NCBI GenBank assembly: GCA_050950345.1
Contig: JBMNHK010000006.1
Span: 6,053 to 70,052, forward strand
DNA: 64,000 nt
Direction of reading: 5' to 3'
Source: Pelotomaculum_C sp050950345
Lineage (GTDB): Bacteria > Bacillota > Desulfotomaculia > Desulfotomaculales > Pelotomaculaceae
A program made the position numbers and the translations under genes. The notes beneath the pieces were generated by a model that was given only the letters and a program-made list of their open reading frames with translations, made no database searches and was not told the DNA's origin. Below are positions 35,962 through 45,703 of the stretch, one piece after another. The first letter of the stretch is position 1; each line of letters opens with the position of its first letter.

Positions 35962-36747
35962 TTAGTAGGTAAATACGTGGTTACCGATAATTTTGCTTAT
36001 AGGCCTGGACCAAAGCCATTTGCTTTTTACATAATTCGCAAAAAAGTACAGGGCCCCGTTGGTAGGATCCCAACCGTTTAAGGCATCCTTGGCCGCATTA
36101 AGCGAATCCTTGCTGGCAGGTTTATTAATTTGACCGTTCATCACCGGTTCAAATTGATATATACCATTCCCGTACTGGTAAATAACACTCTTGATGCTAT
36201 TGGGGAAATCCGGATTGTCAATGCGATTTAATACCACAGCGCCAACTGCAACCTTTCCCTCATAAGGTTCTCCATCAGCCTCGGCAGTAATCAACCTGGC
36301 CAACAGGTCGATATCAGCCGCACTGGGCCGGGTAAAATATCCCCCCCTGCTTACGCCTGAGTTGCTCGAAGCTCCGTTTGCTGCAGTGGGTATGGTCAGG
36401 TCCATACCGGGATATATTGTGGTATCATACAAACGGTTAGCAGACATAATGGCCTGATAACTTACCCCATACCACTGTCCCAGCAAGTAAAGGGTGTCAC
36501 CCGCTTTGACGGTGTGAACGATTGAGCTTTTCCCAGGAATATATAGCTTTTGTCCGGGGTAGATCAAGGACCCGGTAAGCCCGTTGGCTTCCATCAGTGA
36601 ACTCAAGGAGATACCGTTGCTCCGGCTGATGGTGTAAAGGCTTTCACCGGCAACAACGGTATGGGTATAGGCGTAAGACAAACCAGGAAAAACCAACAAT
36701 CCCATCATAACAAAAAAACCTACCAACAAACGGGTAACCAGAGACAT
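35962..36747 (-). CDS. LysM and SleB-like cell-wall hydrolase (spore cortex type)
   Basis: The 261-residue secreted protein has a signal peptide (residues 1-27, ending SYAYT), two LysM peptidoglycan-binding repeats (THTVVAGESLYTISR near 28 and VHTVKAGDTLYLLGQW near 77) and a C-terminal Hydrolase_2 domain related to SleB and CwlJ (LARLITAEADGEPYEGKVAVGAVVLNR near 150, where the Glu is the likely catalytic acid). AAGGAGGGATCTA precedes the ATG. It probably cleaves spore cortex or cell wall. It is monocistronic. The exact developmental role cannot be told from sequence. Confidence 0.92.
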   Translation of the reverse strand: MSLVTRLLVGFFVMMGLLVFPGLSYAYTHTVVAGESLYTISRSNGISLSSLMEANGLTGSLIYPGQKLYIPGKSSIVHTVKAGDTLYLLGQWYGVSYQAIMSANRLYDTTIYPGMDLTIPTAANGASSNSGVSRGGYFTRPSAADIDLLARLITAEADGEPYEGKVAVGAVVLNRIDNPDFPNSIKSVIYQYGNGIYQFEPVMNGQINKPASKDSLNAAKDALNGWDPTNGALYFFANYVKSKWLWSRPISKIIGNHVFTY

Positions 36748-36953
36748 TAGATCCCTCCTTCGGCCTCCGGGGTTAGCTGAAGGGTTTGGGTAGAGGGCAA
36801 CCCTACAATCCAGATACTAAAAGATCGATACCTCCAAAATCATGTCCCCCCGTACCCCTTTGCAACACGGGGATTCGGCCTAATTTTTCTAATATCATAC
36901 ACTTTGGCCTTAGTTTGGACAAGCAACAATATCTGGCAATACCCGTAAAGGTT

Positions 36954-37066
36954 TGACACAAGGGAACCGTCCCCCTGTGTCTGAAGGTTTGACACAAGGG
37001 AACCGTCCCCCTGTGTCTGTGTCAATTAAGTTAAGTTTGACACAAGGGAACCGTCCCCCTGTGTCA
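36954..37066. repeat. Three copies of a palindromic REP-like repeat beside carB
   Basis: Near-identical 28- to 29-base units lie at 36954-36982, 36990-37017 and 37038-37066. Each starts TGACACAAGGGAACC and ends CCCCCTGTGTC, so GACACA pairs with TGTGTC. Spacers are 7 and 20 bases. I recall this repeat as widespread in Clostridia and other bacteria, often next to IS200-like transposases; none is seen here. The last copy ends one base before the carB stop codon. Confidence 0.8.
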
Positions 37067-37067
37067 A

Positions 37068-40000
37068 TTATTTGATATCAGCGTGATACTCCTGCAAGGA
37101 TTTCGGGACGTCGACCAACATATTGTTACCATTATAAGCTGCTATACCCTTGGCGCTGGCCATAGCTGCCGCCATAGTTGTGATATACGGTACGTTATAT
37201 TTGATCGCCGTCTTGCGGATGTATGAATCATCATGCTGGCTGTGTTTGTTGGAAGGGGTATTGATCACCAGGTGGATCTCTTTATTGGTAATACCGTCGC
37301 CAATATGAGGACGGCCCTGGTATATTTTTTTAATCGCTTCGGAGGGAACCCCGTGCTCCTGCAGGAACCTGTGCGTCCCTTCGGTTGCTTTAATCTTGAA
37401 ACCCAGTTTGACAAATTCCTTTGCTGTTTCAAGGACAGCCGGTTTGTCCTGATCAGGTATGCTGATCAAGACCGTGCCTGAGGTTGGCAGAGGCGTTTTA
37501 GTAGCCTCCTGAGCTTTGTAATAGGCCAATCCAAAGGAATCGGCAATACCTAAAACTTCCCCGGTGGAACGCATTTCAGGGCCCAATACCGGATCGACTT
37601 CCGGGAACATATTAAAGGGGAATACCGCCTCTTTGACCCCAAAATGAGGTATTTTCCTGGGCACCAGTGTGTGCATGGGATAGGTTTTGCCCATATAAGC
37701 GTCCATCATTATTTCCGTGGCCACCCTGGCCATGGAGACATTGCAGACTTTGGAAACTAAGGGCACTGTCCGGGAAGCTCTCGGATTGGCTTCCAGGACA
37801 TAAACCTTGCCGTCGGCAATGGCATATTGCATATTCATGAGGCCGACCACGTGCAGGGCTTTAGCAATCTTTTTGGTATATTCCACAATAGTGTCAAGGT
37901 GTTCTTCACTTATACTGATCGGCGGAATTACACAGGCAGAGTCACCGGAGTGGATGCCCGCCAATTCGATATGTTCCATCACCGCAGGCACGAAAGCATC
38001 CCTGCCGTCAGCTATGGCATCAGCTTCAGCCTCAATGGCATCTTTCAAAAACCTGTCGATTAAAACCGGTCTTTCCGGTGTAACCCCTACTGCTGCAGCC
38101 ATATAATGGCGGAGCATTTCCTCATCGTAAACTACTTCCATCCCCCGGCCGCCCAAAACATAGGAAGGCCTGACCATTAACGGGTAGCCGATCCGGTTGG
38201 CGATAGCCAGGGCTTCATCTATGTTCACAGCCATACCCGACTCAGGCATCGGGATCTCTAATTCCTTCATAATCTTACGGAAACGGTCGCGGTCCTCCGC
38301 CAGGTCAATGGTATCGGGTGTGGTGCCGAGGATATTAACGCCGGCTTTTGCCAGCTCTCCAGCGATGTTCAGGGGTGTCTGCCCGCCGAACTGGACAATT
38401 ACACCCAGCGGCTTTTCTTTTTCATAGATGCTGAGCACGTCTTCTACCGTCAGCGGCTCAAAATACAGCTTGTCCGATGTGTCATAGTCAGTGGATACCG
38501 TTTCGGGATTGCAGTTAACCATAACTGTCTCATAGCCCAGGTCGCGCAGGGCTAAGGCAGTATGCACGCAACAGTAGTCAAACTCAATACCCTGGCCGAT
38601 CCGGTTCGGCCCGCCACCCAGGATCATCACTTTGGGCCGGTCGCTTACGGTAGTCTGATCCGGGGTATGATAAGTGGAAAAATAATAAGACGCGTTTTCC
38701 ACACCGCTAACCGGGACAGCCTCCCAGCCCTGGATAACCCCCAGTGCGATTCTGCGACTGCGTATTTCTTCCTCCGTTAAGTTTAACAGGCCGGCTAAAT
38801 AACGGTCGGAAAAGCCGTCCTTTTTCGCCTGAATCAGCAGTGCGTCAGGCAACTCCTTGCCTTTATATCCCAGGATCTCTTCTTCCAGCAAAACAAGTTC
38901 CTGCATTTGCTCAATAAACCAGGTCTTGATACCGGTTAAACGGTGCAGCTCATCTATGCCCGCCCCTTTGCGCAAAGCCTCATACATAATAAACTGGCGT
39001 TCGCTGGAGGGTTCGGCCAATAGTGACAGCAATTCCTGCAGGGAGCGGCTGTTGAAATCCCTGGCAAAGCCTAAACCGTAACGGTTGGTCTCCAGGGATC
39101 TAATCGCTTTTTGCATGGCCTCTTTATAGTTTTTGCCTATGCTCATTACTTCACCCACAGCACGCATTTGCGTACCGAGGACATCTTTAGCCCCGGCAAA
39201 TTTTTCAAAAGCCCAGCGGGCAAATTTTATGACCACATAGTCCCCATCAGGGGTGTATTTATCCAGTGTGCCTTCCCGCCAATAGGGGATTTCATCAAGG
39301 GTCACGCCTGCTGCCAGCATAGCTGAGATTTGAGCAATGGGAAAACCGGTTGCTTTAGATGCCAGGGCAGATGAGCGGGACGTGCGCGGATTGATTTCTA
39401 TAATGACCACCCGGTCTGTTTTAGGGTCGTGGGCAAACTGAACGTTGGTTCCGCCGATAACCCCTATAGACTCTACCACGGCATAGGCGTATTTTTGCAG
39501 GCGCTGCTGCAGCTCCCGGCTGATGGTCAGCATGGGAGCAGCACAAAAAGAGTCACCGGTATGTACGCCCATAGGGTCGATATTTTCGATAAAACAAACC
39601 GTGATGATCTGGTTTTTGGCATCCCTGACGACTTCAAGCTCCAGTTCCTCCCAACCGATCACAGACTCCTCCACCAGGATTTGTCCGACTAAACTTGCCG
39701 CAATCCCGCGATTAGCAATCATCCTCAGCTCTTCTACATTATAGACGATACCACCGCCGGTCCCGCCCATGGTATAAGCGGGACGGACGACTACCGGGTA
39801 GCCAAGTTCCCCGGCTATTTTTTCCGCTTCCTCCACACTGTAGGCAGGTTTGCTGCGGGGCATATCAATGCCCAACCGGTTCATCGTCTCTTTGAATGCA
39901 ATGCGGTCTTCCCCACGTTCAATAGCATCGATCTGTACGCCGATGATTTCTACGCCATATTTGTCCAGAACGCCTTTTTCATACAACTCCGCGCTTAAAT

Positions 40001-40289
40001 TAAGCGCGGATTGTCCTCCTAAATTCGGCAACAACGCGTCAGGGCGTTCTTTAGCGATAATCTCCGTCAATCGCTTGACATTTAAAGGCTCGATGTAGGT
40101 CGCATCAGCAATTTCCGGATCCGTCATAATCGTGGCCGGATTAGAATTGACCAGAACAATCTGATAACCCAACTGGCGCAAAGCCTTGCAAGCTTGCGTT
40201 CCCGAATAGTCAAATTCACAAGCTTGACCGATTACAATCGGGCCTGAACCAATAATGAGAATCTTGTTGATATCAGTCCTTTTTGGCAT
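37068..40289 (-). CDS. carB: Carbamoyl-phosphate synthase large subunit
   Basis: Makes carbamoyl phosphate from bicarbonate, ammonia and two ATP for pyrimidine and arginine synthesis. The 1,073-residue length is standard. Two homologous ATP-grasp halves are visible (IGSGPIVIGQACEFDYSG near 12 and GGGPNRIGQGIEFDYC near 559), each with its GG(T/R)G loop, followed by the C-terminal allosteric MGS-like domain (residues 935-1073). No small subunit carA is adjacent; upstream on this strand is cinA. A TATAAT-like element lies about 50 bases before the start. The protein looks intact. Confidence 0.97.
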   Translation of the reverse strand: MPKRTDINKILIIGSGPIVIGQACEFDYSGTQACKALRQLGYQIVLVNSNPATIMTDPEIADATYIEPLNVKRLTEIIAKERPDALLPNLGGQSALNLSAELYEKGVLDKYGVEIIGVQIDAIERGEDRIAFKETMNRLGIDMPRSKPAYSVEEAEKIAGELGYPVVVRPAYTMGGTGGGIVYNVEELRMIANRGIAASLVGQILVEESVIGWEELELEVVRDAKNQIITVCFIENIDPMGVHTGDSFCAAPMLTISRELQQRLQKYAYAVVESIGVIGGTNVQFAHDPKTDRVVIIEINPRTSRSSALASKATGFPIAQISAMLAAGVTLDEIPYWREGTLDKYTPDGDYVVIKFARWAFEKFAGAKDVLGTQMRAVGEVMSIGKNYKEAMQKAIRSLETNRYGLGFARDFNSRSLQELLSLLAEPSSERQFIMYEALRKGAGIDELHRLTGIKTWFIEQMQELVLLEEEILGYKGKELPDALLIQAKKDGFSDRYLAGLLNLTEEEIRSRRIALGVIQGWEAVPVSGVENASYYFSTYHTPDQTTVSDRPKVMILGGGPNRIGQGIEFDYCCVHTALALRDLGYETVMVNCNPETVSTDYDTSDKLYFEPLTVEDVLSIYEKEKPLGVIVQFGGQTPLNIAGELAKAGVNILGTTPDTIDLAEDRDRFRKIMKELEIPMPESGMAVNIDEALAIANRIGYPLMVRPSYVLGGRGMEVVYDEEMLRHYMAAAVGVTPERPVLIDRFLKDAIEAEADAIADGRDAFVPAVMEHIELAGIHSGDSACVIPPISISEEHLDTIVEYTKKIAKALHVVGLMNMQYAIADGKVYVLEANPRASRTVPLVSKVCNVSMARVATEIMMDAYMGKTYPMHTLVPRKIPHFGVKEAVFPFNMFPEVDPVLGPEMRSTGEVLGIADSFGLAYYKAQEATKTPLPTSGTVLISIPDQDKPAVLETAKEFVKLGFKIKATEGTHRFLQEHGVPSEAIKKIYQGRPHIGDGITNKEIHLVINTPSNKHSQHDDSYIRKTAIKYNVPYITTMAAAMASAKGIAAYNGNNMLVDVPKSLQEYHADIK

Positions 40290-40391
40290 ATTTAACCTCT
40301 TTTCTCTTGCGAGCTAAATAACTCCATTAACAAAAAATTATATCAAAAAAATCATCAGATGTAATCTTAATAATTACCATCTTTAACTTTT

Positions 40392-41612
40392 TTACTCCGA
40401 CCTCTTCAACAACTGCCAGAAGTGCACCAAGGCCGCTTCAGCCATCAGACGGGCTGTGTTAAACTCTTCTTCCCAGATCAGTTGCTCCTTAACATATACC
40501 TTTTGGCCTGAATTATAACCGATGGTGACCCTATCCTTTTTATGAGGCAGGAACGGACCGACTACAGCCAACCCGATACTGCTGGCAGTAAGGTCCCGCA
40601 CAGCACCGGACAGGTAATCTGCAGCTTCGTGCTCATTCATATCACCGGTGCGGCTTAATTTACCGTTAAAACCCCGCCAATTATTGTTCTCTCCCCCCAG
40701 GACCACACCACCCGCAAACACCCTGGCAGCATAAGGATCGTTAGATAGAATATGGGCCAGCCAGCCGTTGCTGAAATCCTCCACGACGCCCACAGTTTGT
40801 CCCCTGCTGAGCAGTTCCCGGCCAATAACTCCCTCCAGGGTATCTTTGTCCACACCAAATATATACTTATCGATGTATTGCCGCAAAGTGGTTTCCATAT
40901 CGTCAATAGCCTGCCTGGCACTATCCTCATCCCGGTCTTTGGCGGTGATGCTCAAGTCTATATAGCTGCCTTTAACGCAAGTAGATACTGTGGGGTGCTT
41001 ACTTTTAAACAAGTCCCCTAATTTTTCAGCCAGAAAGGATTCTCCGATCCCGCACAGCTTAAGAACACGGGTGTATATGGTAGCAATTTCCTCAGGAAAA
41101 CGCTCCCTTAAATAGGGCGCGACCTGATTATCCAGCATATTCTCAAACTCATAGGGCGGGCCCGGCAGCAGGAAGTAGGTCTTACCGCGGTGTTCCAGGA
41201 TAATGCCCGGCGCCACACCGACGGTGTTATCCATAACCCGGCTGCCTTCAGGCAACAGGGCTTGCTTTAAATTAACTTCCGGCATCCTGATCCCCCTGGC
41301 CAGATAACGCCGCTGTACAATCTGCAGTGCCGCATCATCATGGACCATTGGCAGTCCGCATGCCTCAGCCAGCGCTTCCCTGCTGATATCATCCTCGGTG
41401 GGTCCCAAACCACCGCCTACAAAGATCAAGTCAGCCTTTGCAGCAGCCTGGCGGATGGCTTCCGCACAACGATGTTGATTATCCCCTACGGTCACCATAT
41501 GGTACAGATCTATGCCCAAAACCGCCAGGGTTTGCTGCAGGTACTGGGCATTGGTATTCAAAATCTGACCCAGCAGCAACTCCGTGCCTGTAAATATCGC
41601 CTCTGCAATCAT
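40392..41612 (-). CDS. cinA: CinA-family protein with atypical C-terminal deamidase site
   Basis: From ATG 41612, preceded by AGGAAG, the product has 406 residues; the longest frame starts at 41648. The N-terminal COG1058 domain (residues 1-170) is well conserved: AIFTGTELLLGQILNTNA, FVGGGLGPTEDD and PGPPYEFENML. This part is linked to ADP-ribose/CoA pyrophosphatase activity. The C-terminal CinA domain, usually NMN deamidase with ESCTGG, reads EDFSNG here, so the catalytic Ser-Thr motif is missing and that activity is probably lost or altered. It lies 102 bases upstream of carB on the same strand. Confidence 0.88.
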   Translation of the reverse strand: MIAEAIFTGTELLLGQILNTNAQYLQQTLAVLGIDLYHMVTVGDNQHRCAEAIRQAAAKADLIFVGGGLGPTEDDISREALAEACGLPMVHDDAALQIVQRRYLARGIRMPEVNLKQALLPEGSRVMDNTVGVAPGIILEHRGKTYFLLPGPPYEFENMLDNQVAPYLRERFPEEIATIYTRVLKLCGIGESFLAEKLGDLFKSKHPTVSTCVKGSYIDLSITAKDRDEDSARQAIDDMETTLRQYIDKYIFGVDKDTLEGVIGRELLSRGQTVGVVEDFSNGWLAHILSNDPYAARVFAGGVVLGGENNNWRGFNGKLSRTGDMNEHEAADYLSGAVRDLTASSIGLAVVGPFLPHKKDRVTIGYNSGQKVYVKEQLIWEEEFNTARLMAEAALVHFWQLLKRSE

Positions 41613-41852
41613 CTGGCTATCTTCCTTCTTCCTTAAAAGTGTAAACATTAGCTATGCTGCTGCATTAAATACTAACCCGATAATGTTCTCGCTTTCAAGG
41701 ATAAAATCCTCTATGCAAACTGTGATGATTTCTGATCAGGCCTGCAGCAAAGCTGACAGGAATTGGTCGGGTAAAAAATTGGTTTTGAGTTTCCTTTATA
41801 AAGAAGGTAAAATAAACTGGTGTTATATCATAATTAGTGAGGATGCTGTGGA

Positions 41853-42896
41853 ATGACTGCTGACGTAAATATTCTGCTGGTGGTTGCCATCTCTGCAGCT
41901 TTATTTTTTGCCCTTACCAATGGTTTGCACGATGCCAGTTCCGTTGTAGCTACATTTATTGCCTGCGGTGCCGCTACTGCCAATCAAGCCCTGGCGATGG
42001 CCGTAGTCTTTGGCTTCCTTGGCTCCATGCTGGGCGGCAGTACCGTGGCCAATACCGTTACAAACATTGTAAGCGTCAATATCAACCCTTCACTGCTGGT
42101 TATAATAGTATCAGCCATTTTAGCTGCCGTTGGCTGGAATTTGCTCACCTGGTATTTCGGACTTCCCTCCAGCTCGACACACGCTCTGGTAGGCGGCATT
42201 ATCGGAGCGGTATGGGCTGCCAGCGGTTTTCACCAGGTTCTCTGGGGCTGGGAGGAACTCTTCGGTATGCCGCACCAATTGACCGGCATGATGAAGGTTT
42301 TTGTCGCGCTGATGCTGGCACCGCCCCTGGGTTTCGCCGTGGCTTACCTGCTGCAGCTGTTGCTGACCCTGGCGTTGCGCAACGCCAGGAATACAGTCAA
42401 CCGCTGGTTGAAAGGCATCCAATGGGTTATGGCAGCGGTACTGGCCTTCAGTTTCGGAGCCAACGATACGCAAAAGGTAATGGGTTTGATCACCCTGGCC
42501 CTGATGGCCGCAGGCCATCTGGATCAACAGATGGTACCGCTCTGGGTCCGGAGCAGCAGCGCTGCAGTGATGCTTATTGGAACGGCTCTTGGAGGTTGGA
42601 CCATTATCAGGACTTTAGGGGAGCGAATATTTGATATTCGTCCCATCCACAGCCTCAATGCGCAAGTATCATCAGGATCTTTAATCATGCTGGCAACCCA
42701 TCTTGGCCTGCCGGTATCCACCACCCATGTTATGGCCAGCAGCATTCTCGGTGTAGGTGCTGCCGACGAACACCGCATGGTTAACTGGAATATCGGGAAG
42801 GAAATGATTATAGCCTGGTTTATAACGATACCTTCTGTTATACTGGTAGCTGCGTTAATATACTATCCGGTCGCCTGGTTAGCAGGTAACCCTTAA
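41853..42896 (+). CDS. pit: Inorganic phosphate transporter, Pit family
   Basis: The 347-residue membrane protein has about ten helices and the two PiT repeats: FALTNGLHDASSVVAT near residue 19 and AFSFGANDTQKVMGL near 196, each with the GxNDxxx-type signature, plus LPSSSTHALVGG and LPVSTTHVMASS. These are the phosphate-sodium or phosphate-proton site segments. It forms an operon with the DUF47 gene that begins 15 bases later. Low-affinity phosphate uptake is the likely role. Confidence 0.93.
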   Translation: MTADVNILLVVAISAALFFALTNGLHDASSVVATFIACGAATANQALAMAVVFGFLGSMLGGSTVANTVTNIVSVNINPSLLVIIVSAILAAVGWNLLTWYFGLPSSSTHALVGGIIGAVWAASGFHQVLWGWEELFGMPHQLTGMMKVFVALMLAPPLGFAVAYLLQLLLTLALRNARNTVNRWLKGIQWVMAAVLAFSFGANDTQKVMGLITLALMAAGHLDQQMVPLWVRSSSAAVMLIGTALGGWTIIRTLGERIFDIRPIHSLNAQVSSGSLIMLATHLGLPVSTTHVMASSILGVGAADEHRMVNWNIGKEMIIAWFITIPSVILVAALIYYPVAWLAGNP

Positions 42897-42911
42897 AAGG
42901 TGGTATATGGG

Positions 42912-43529
42912 ATGAATTTTCTCAATAAAGTCTTTCCTCAAAAGTGGGATTTTGTCGGTATGTTGCGTACCCAGGCAGCGTTAACCGCCCAGGGTGTGCA
43001 AACCCTATGCACGTGGCTACATGAGCCCACAACAGAAAACTATGATTTATTGTTACAACTGGCAGATCAAGCAGACGATGTCCGTATGGGAATGGAAGAG
43101 AAACTAATCGAAGCCTTTGTGACGCCTTTTGACCGACAGGAGCTGTACTATATCTCAGTCCAAATGGATCGCATCATTGAGTGTGCCAAGTCCACGCTGC
43201 TTTCAATTGTTGCCTACAAAGTGGAACCCTCTGATTATGTGATCAAAATGGCGCATTTTTTAAGTGAGGGGACGAATATCCTGGCAGAGGCGATGATTTC
43301 TATTCTTGATAATAAGCCCATTGAGTCCCGGGCACGGATCCAGGAAATAAGAAAAGCCCATGCAGAAGTGGAAAATTACTACCGCAAGGGCATGGCGGAT
43401 CTTTTTCAAAAAGCCGATGCTATGGAAGCCTTGAAGCAACACGAAATCTATAGTCAGCTTGAAGATGCCGCTTTTTACCTGGGCAGCACTGTGGACGTAT
43501 TTCACCGCATCGTCGTCAGGATCGTTTAG
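42912..43529 (+). CDS. DUF47 family PhoU-like partner of the Pit transporter
   Basis: A 205-residue, all-helical protein of the DUF47/TIGR00153 family, distantly related to PhoU. Characteristic segments are FDRQELYYISVQMDRIIE near residue 76 and the E/K-rich helix KAHAEVENYYRKGM near 150. ATG 42912 lies seven bases after AAGGTGG; a GTG four codons earlier is part of that site. Such proteins accompany Pit transporters and probably regulate them. Confidence 0.9.
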   Translation: MNFLNKVFPQKWDFVGMLRTQAALTAQGVQTLCTWLHEPTTENYDLLLQLADQADDVRMGMEEKLIEAFVTPFDRQELYYISVQMDRIIECAKSTLLSIVAYKVEPSDYVIKMAHFLSEGTNILAEAMISILDNKPIESRARIQEIRKAHAEVENYYRKGMADLFQKADAMEALKQHEIYSQLEDAAFYLGSTVDVFHRIVVRIV

Positions 43530-43761
43530 TATAAGCTGCCAGGCCCATAAGCTAACCTTTCTCCTGCCTGGGTCACATGATCAGACTCTACTTCATTTTC
43601 AAGCATGGCCTCCTGACAAAAGCATAGTAATAAATTCTTAAGCATTTTGCAATAAATTTTTAAATTAATAATGATATGGTTAATTTATACCTAACAGCAT
43701 ATGGACAAGCTTCAGCTTAACAATGATATTCAGCATGCAAAAAATAATAGGAGGGGTTTTC

Positions 43762-44334
43762 TTGAACTTAAAAGGAACTCAAACAGAAAAGAACCTTCTT
43801 ACGGCATTTGCTGGTGAGTCACAGGCGAGAAACCGCTATGACTACTTTGCTTCTGCCGCTAAGAAGGAAGGTTATGAACAAATCGCAGCTATTTTTGCAG
43901 AGACCGCCCTTAACGAAAAAGAACATGCCAAACGTTTGTTTAAATTTCTTCAGGGTGGCGAAGTGGAGATCACGGCTGCATTTCCTGCCGGGGTCATTGG
44001 CCAAACGACTGCCAATCTGGAAGGAGCGGCAGCAGGTGAAAAATATGAGCATGAGGAAATGTATCCCGAATTTGCCAGGATAGCTAAGGAAGAGGGCTTT
44101 GATGAAATAGCCAAGGTATTTTTAGAGATTGCCAAGGCGGAAATAGCCCACGAAGCACGTTTTCGTAAACTCCTTTCCAACATCAAAGAAGGCAGGGTAT
44201 TTCACCGTGATGAAGAGGTAGTATGGAAATGCGCTAATTGCGGTTACCTGCATAAAGGTAAGGACGCACCGGAAATCTGCCCTGCCTGCGACCACCCGCA
44301 AAGCTTCTATGAAATCTGGTGTGAAAACTATTAA
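43762..44334 (+). CDS. rbr: Rubrerythrin
   Basis: Non-heme diiron peroxidase protecting anaerobes from hydrogen peroxide. The 190-residue product combines a ferritin-like four-helix domain (AGESQARNRYDYFA, ALNEKEHAKRLFKFL, EIAKAEIAHEARF carrying the ExxH ligands) with a C-terminal rubredoxin-type site (WKCANCGYLHKGK and ICPACDHP). I chose TTG 43762 behind ATAGGAGGGG; a longer ATG start lies before the ribosome site. It appears monocistronic, ending at a GGCCCCATTTGG hairpin. Confidence 0.95.
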   Translation: MNLKGTQTEKNLLTAFAGESQARNRYDYFASAAKKEGYEQIAAIFAETALNEKEHAKRLFKFLQGGEVEITAAFPAGVIGQTTANLEGAAAGEKYEHEEMYPEFARIAKEEGFDEIAKVFLEIAKAEIAHEARFRKLLSNIKEGRVFHRDEEVVWKCANCGYLHKGKDAPEICPACDHPQSFYEIWCENY

Positions 44335-44343
44335 TCACCAGCA

Positions 44344-44376
44344 GGCCCCATTTGGGTGTTCAGGCCAAATGGGGCC
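44344..44376 (+). terminator. Hairpin after rubrerythrin
   Basis: A 12-bp perfect stem (44344-44355 with 44365-44376) with a 9-base loop; the following T-run is weak (ATGATATTTATG). Confidence 0.6.
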
Positions 44377-44412
44377 ATGATATTTATGTCATGCTTTACG
44401 GGGGTTTAGTTG

Positions 44413-45138
44413 ATGATCAAAGCTAAAGCTGTTCTTTTTGATTTAGATGGCACCCTTCTGCCCATGGAGCAAAGCGTGTTTATCCAAGAGTATTTAAAAG
44501 AGATATCCCTGGCCGTACAACCTGCCATAGAACCCGACGCTTTTAGACAAGCCTTGCTGGCCAGCACCTGGGTAATGTCGTCCAGCAACAACCCTGAATA
44601 CACCAATGAAGAGGTCTTTTGGAGGGATTTTCAGGCCCGTCTTGGCAATAAGCTTACTAACGTCAGACCTTTACTGGAGGATTTTTACTCCGAAAAGTTT
44701 TGCAGTCTATCTTATGTGTCCAATCCATGCCAGGAAGCCGGTATTTTAGTTAACGCCGCTGTGACCCGGGGACTGCGTCTTGTTCTGGCCACTAATCCCC
44801 TGTTCCCTTTGAGCGCCATCCTGGACAGGATGTCCTGGGCCGGTGTGGCCCAATACCCATGGGAACTGATCACAAGCTATGAAATAATGCACTATTGCAA
44901 ACCTCACCAGGGTTACTATCTCGAAATTGCCCGGCAACTGGGAGTTAGCCCTGATGAATGCCTGATGGTAGGTAATAACGTTGAGGAAGATCTGGTTGCC
45001 GGGGAACTGGGTATGAAAACCTACCTGGTAACTGATTGTCTCTTAGGAGATCCTGCCGGGCTAACTAAAGCCGACTGGCACGGCACAATACAGCAACTGG
45101 CCGGCTTGTGGGGGCAACAGGGTATTCCCCTGGATTAG
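44413..45138 (+). CDS. HAD-family hydrolase
   Basis: The 241-residue protein has HAD motif I AVLFDLDGTLLP (nucleophile and acid Asp near residue 10-12), motif II LATNPLFP near 128, and motif IV MVGNNVEEDLVAGELGM near 186 in place of the usual GDxxxxD, so one acidic residue differs (NN for GD). ATG 44413 lies eight bases after GGGGG; a TTG one codon earlier is possible. It follows rubrerythrin by 78 bases but has a hairpin between. The substrate is unknown. Confidence 0.88.
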   Translation: MIKAKAVLFDLDGTLLPMEQSVFIQEYLKEISLAVQPAIEPDAFRQALLASTWVMSSSNNPEYTNEEVFWRDFQARLGNKLTNVRPLLEDFYSEKFCSLSYVSNPCQEAGILVNAAVTRGLRLVLATNPLFPLSAILDRMSWAGVAQYPWELITSYEIMHYCKPHQGYYLEIARQLGVSPDECLMVGNNVEEDLVAGELGMKTYLVTDCLLGDPAGLTKADWHGTIQQLAGLWGQQGIPLD

Positions 45139-45167
45139 CGCAAAGTTAATAAAATTAAGTAATAGGT

Positions 45168-45614
45168 CTAAGATAATACCGACAGCAGCAATTCTCTAAA
45201 GTTTTGCTTGGTCAATATATCAGCCTTCAAAGGTGTTCTGGAAAATAAATGTCTCCAGATACCTTCTCCATCCCTGATGAAATCCATACTCACATTATTG
45301 GTTTTCATTTCGATATGTCCAGTAGCGCCCACACTTACCCTTTTGGAAGGAATGAACTCAATTTCATCTCCCCCGACAAATAAGTTAAGTTTTCTTGTGT
45401 AAACCGCTCCCTGTTTATGTTCATTGACATGTAAAACTTCATAGTGGAGAAAAATTATTTTTTCTTCGATCATGTCTGCCAGCCAGTCTTCCAAACACCT
45501 GTAGAATGATTCAACACCTGCAGGCCATTGTTCTTTATCAGCAGCGTGTTGTTCATTCTGCTGGTCTTGCATTCTCTTCTTCTGTCTTAAGAATTCTGCA
45601 AGAGCATCACTCAT
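45168..45614 (-). CDS. Unknown protein, tandem paralogue A
   Basis: The 148-residue soluble protein has no family I recognise. It shares with the adjacent gene an ordered set of motifs: WPAG at residue 31, an acidic helix (CLEDWLADMIEEKI), a strand pair around YTRKLNLFVGGDEIEFIPSKR, VGATGHIEMKT, DGEGIWRHL and a C-terminal FRELLLSVL. The N-terminus is charged and probably disordered. AGAGGTTGACAT precedes the ATG. The ORF is convergent with the HAD gene, only 29 bases away. Confidence 0.75.
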   Translation of the reverse strand: MSDALAEFLRQKKRMQDQQNEQHAADKEQWPAGVESFYRCLEDWLADMIEEKIIFLHYEVLHVNEHKQGAVYTRKLNLFVGGDEIEFIPSKRVSVGATGHIEMKTNNVSMDFIRDGEGIWRHLFSRTPLKADILTKQNFRELLLSVLS

Positions 45615-45703
45615 ATGTCAACCTCTTTTCAATAATATTATCTATAACACTATTATACAGGAATACTTATAGAACATATAAGCCTTTTTCTTTATCTAAT
45701 TGA

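Noticed and set aside
36954..37066. CRISPR array from three regular repeats
   Set aside because: Spacers are 7 and 20 bases, too short and uneven, the units are palindromic over their whole length, and no cas gene is near.
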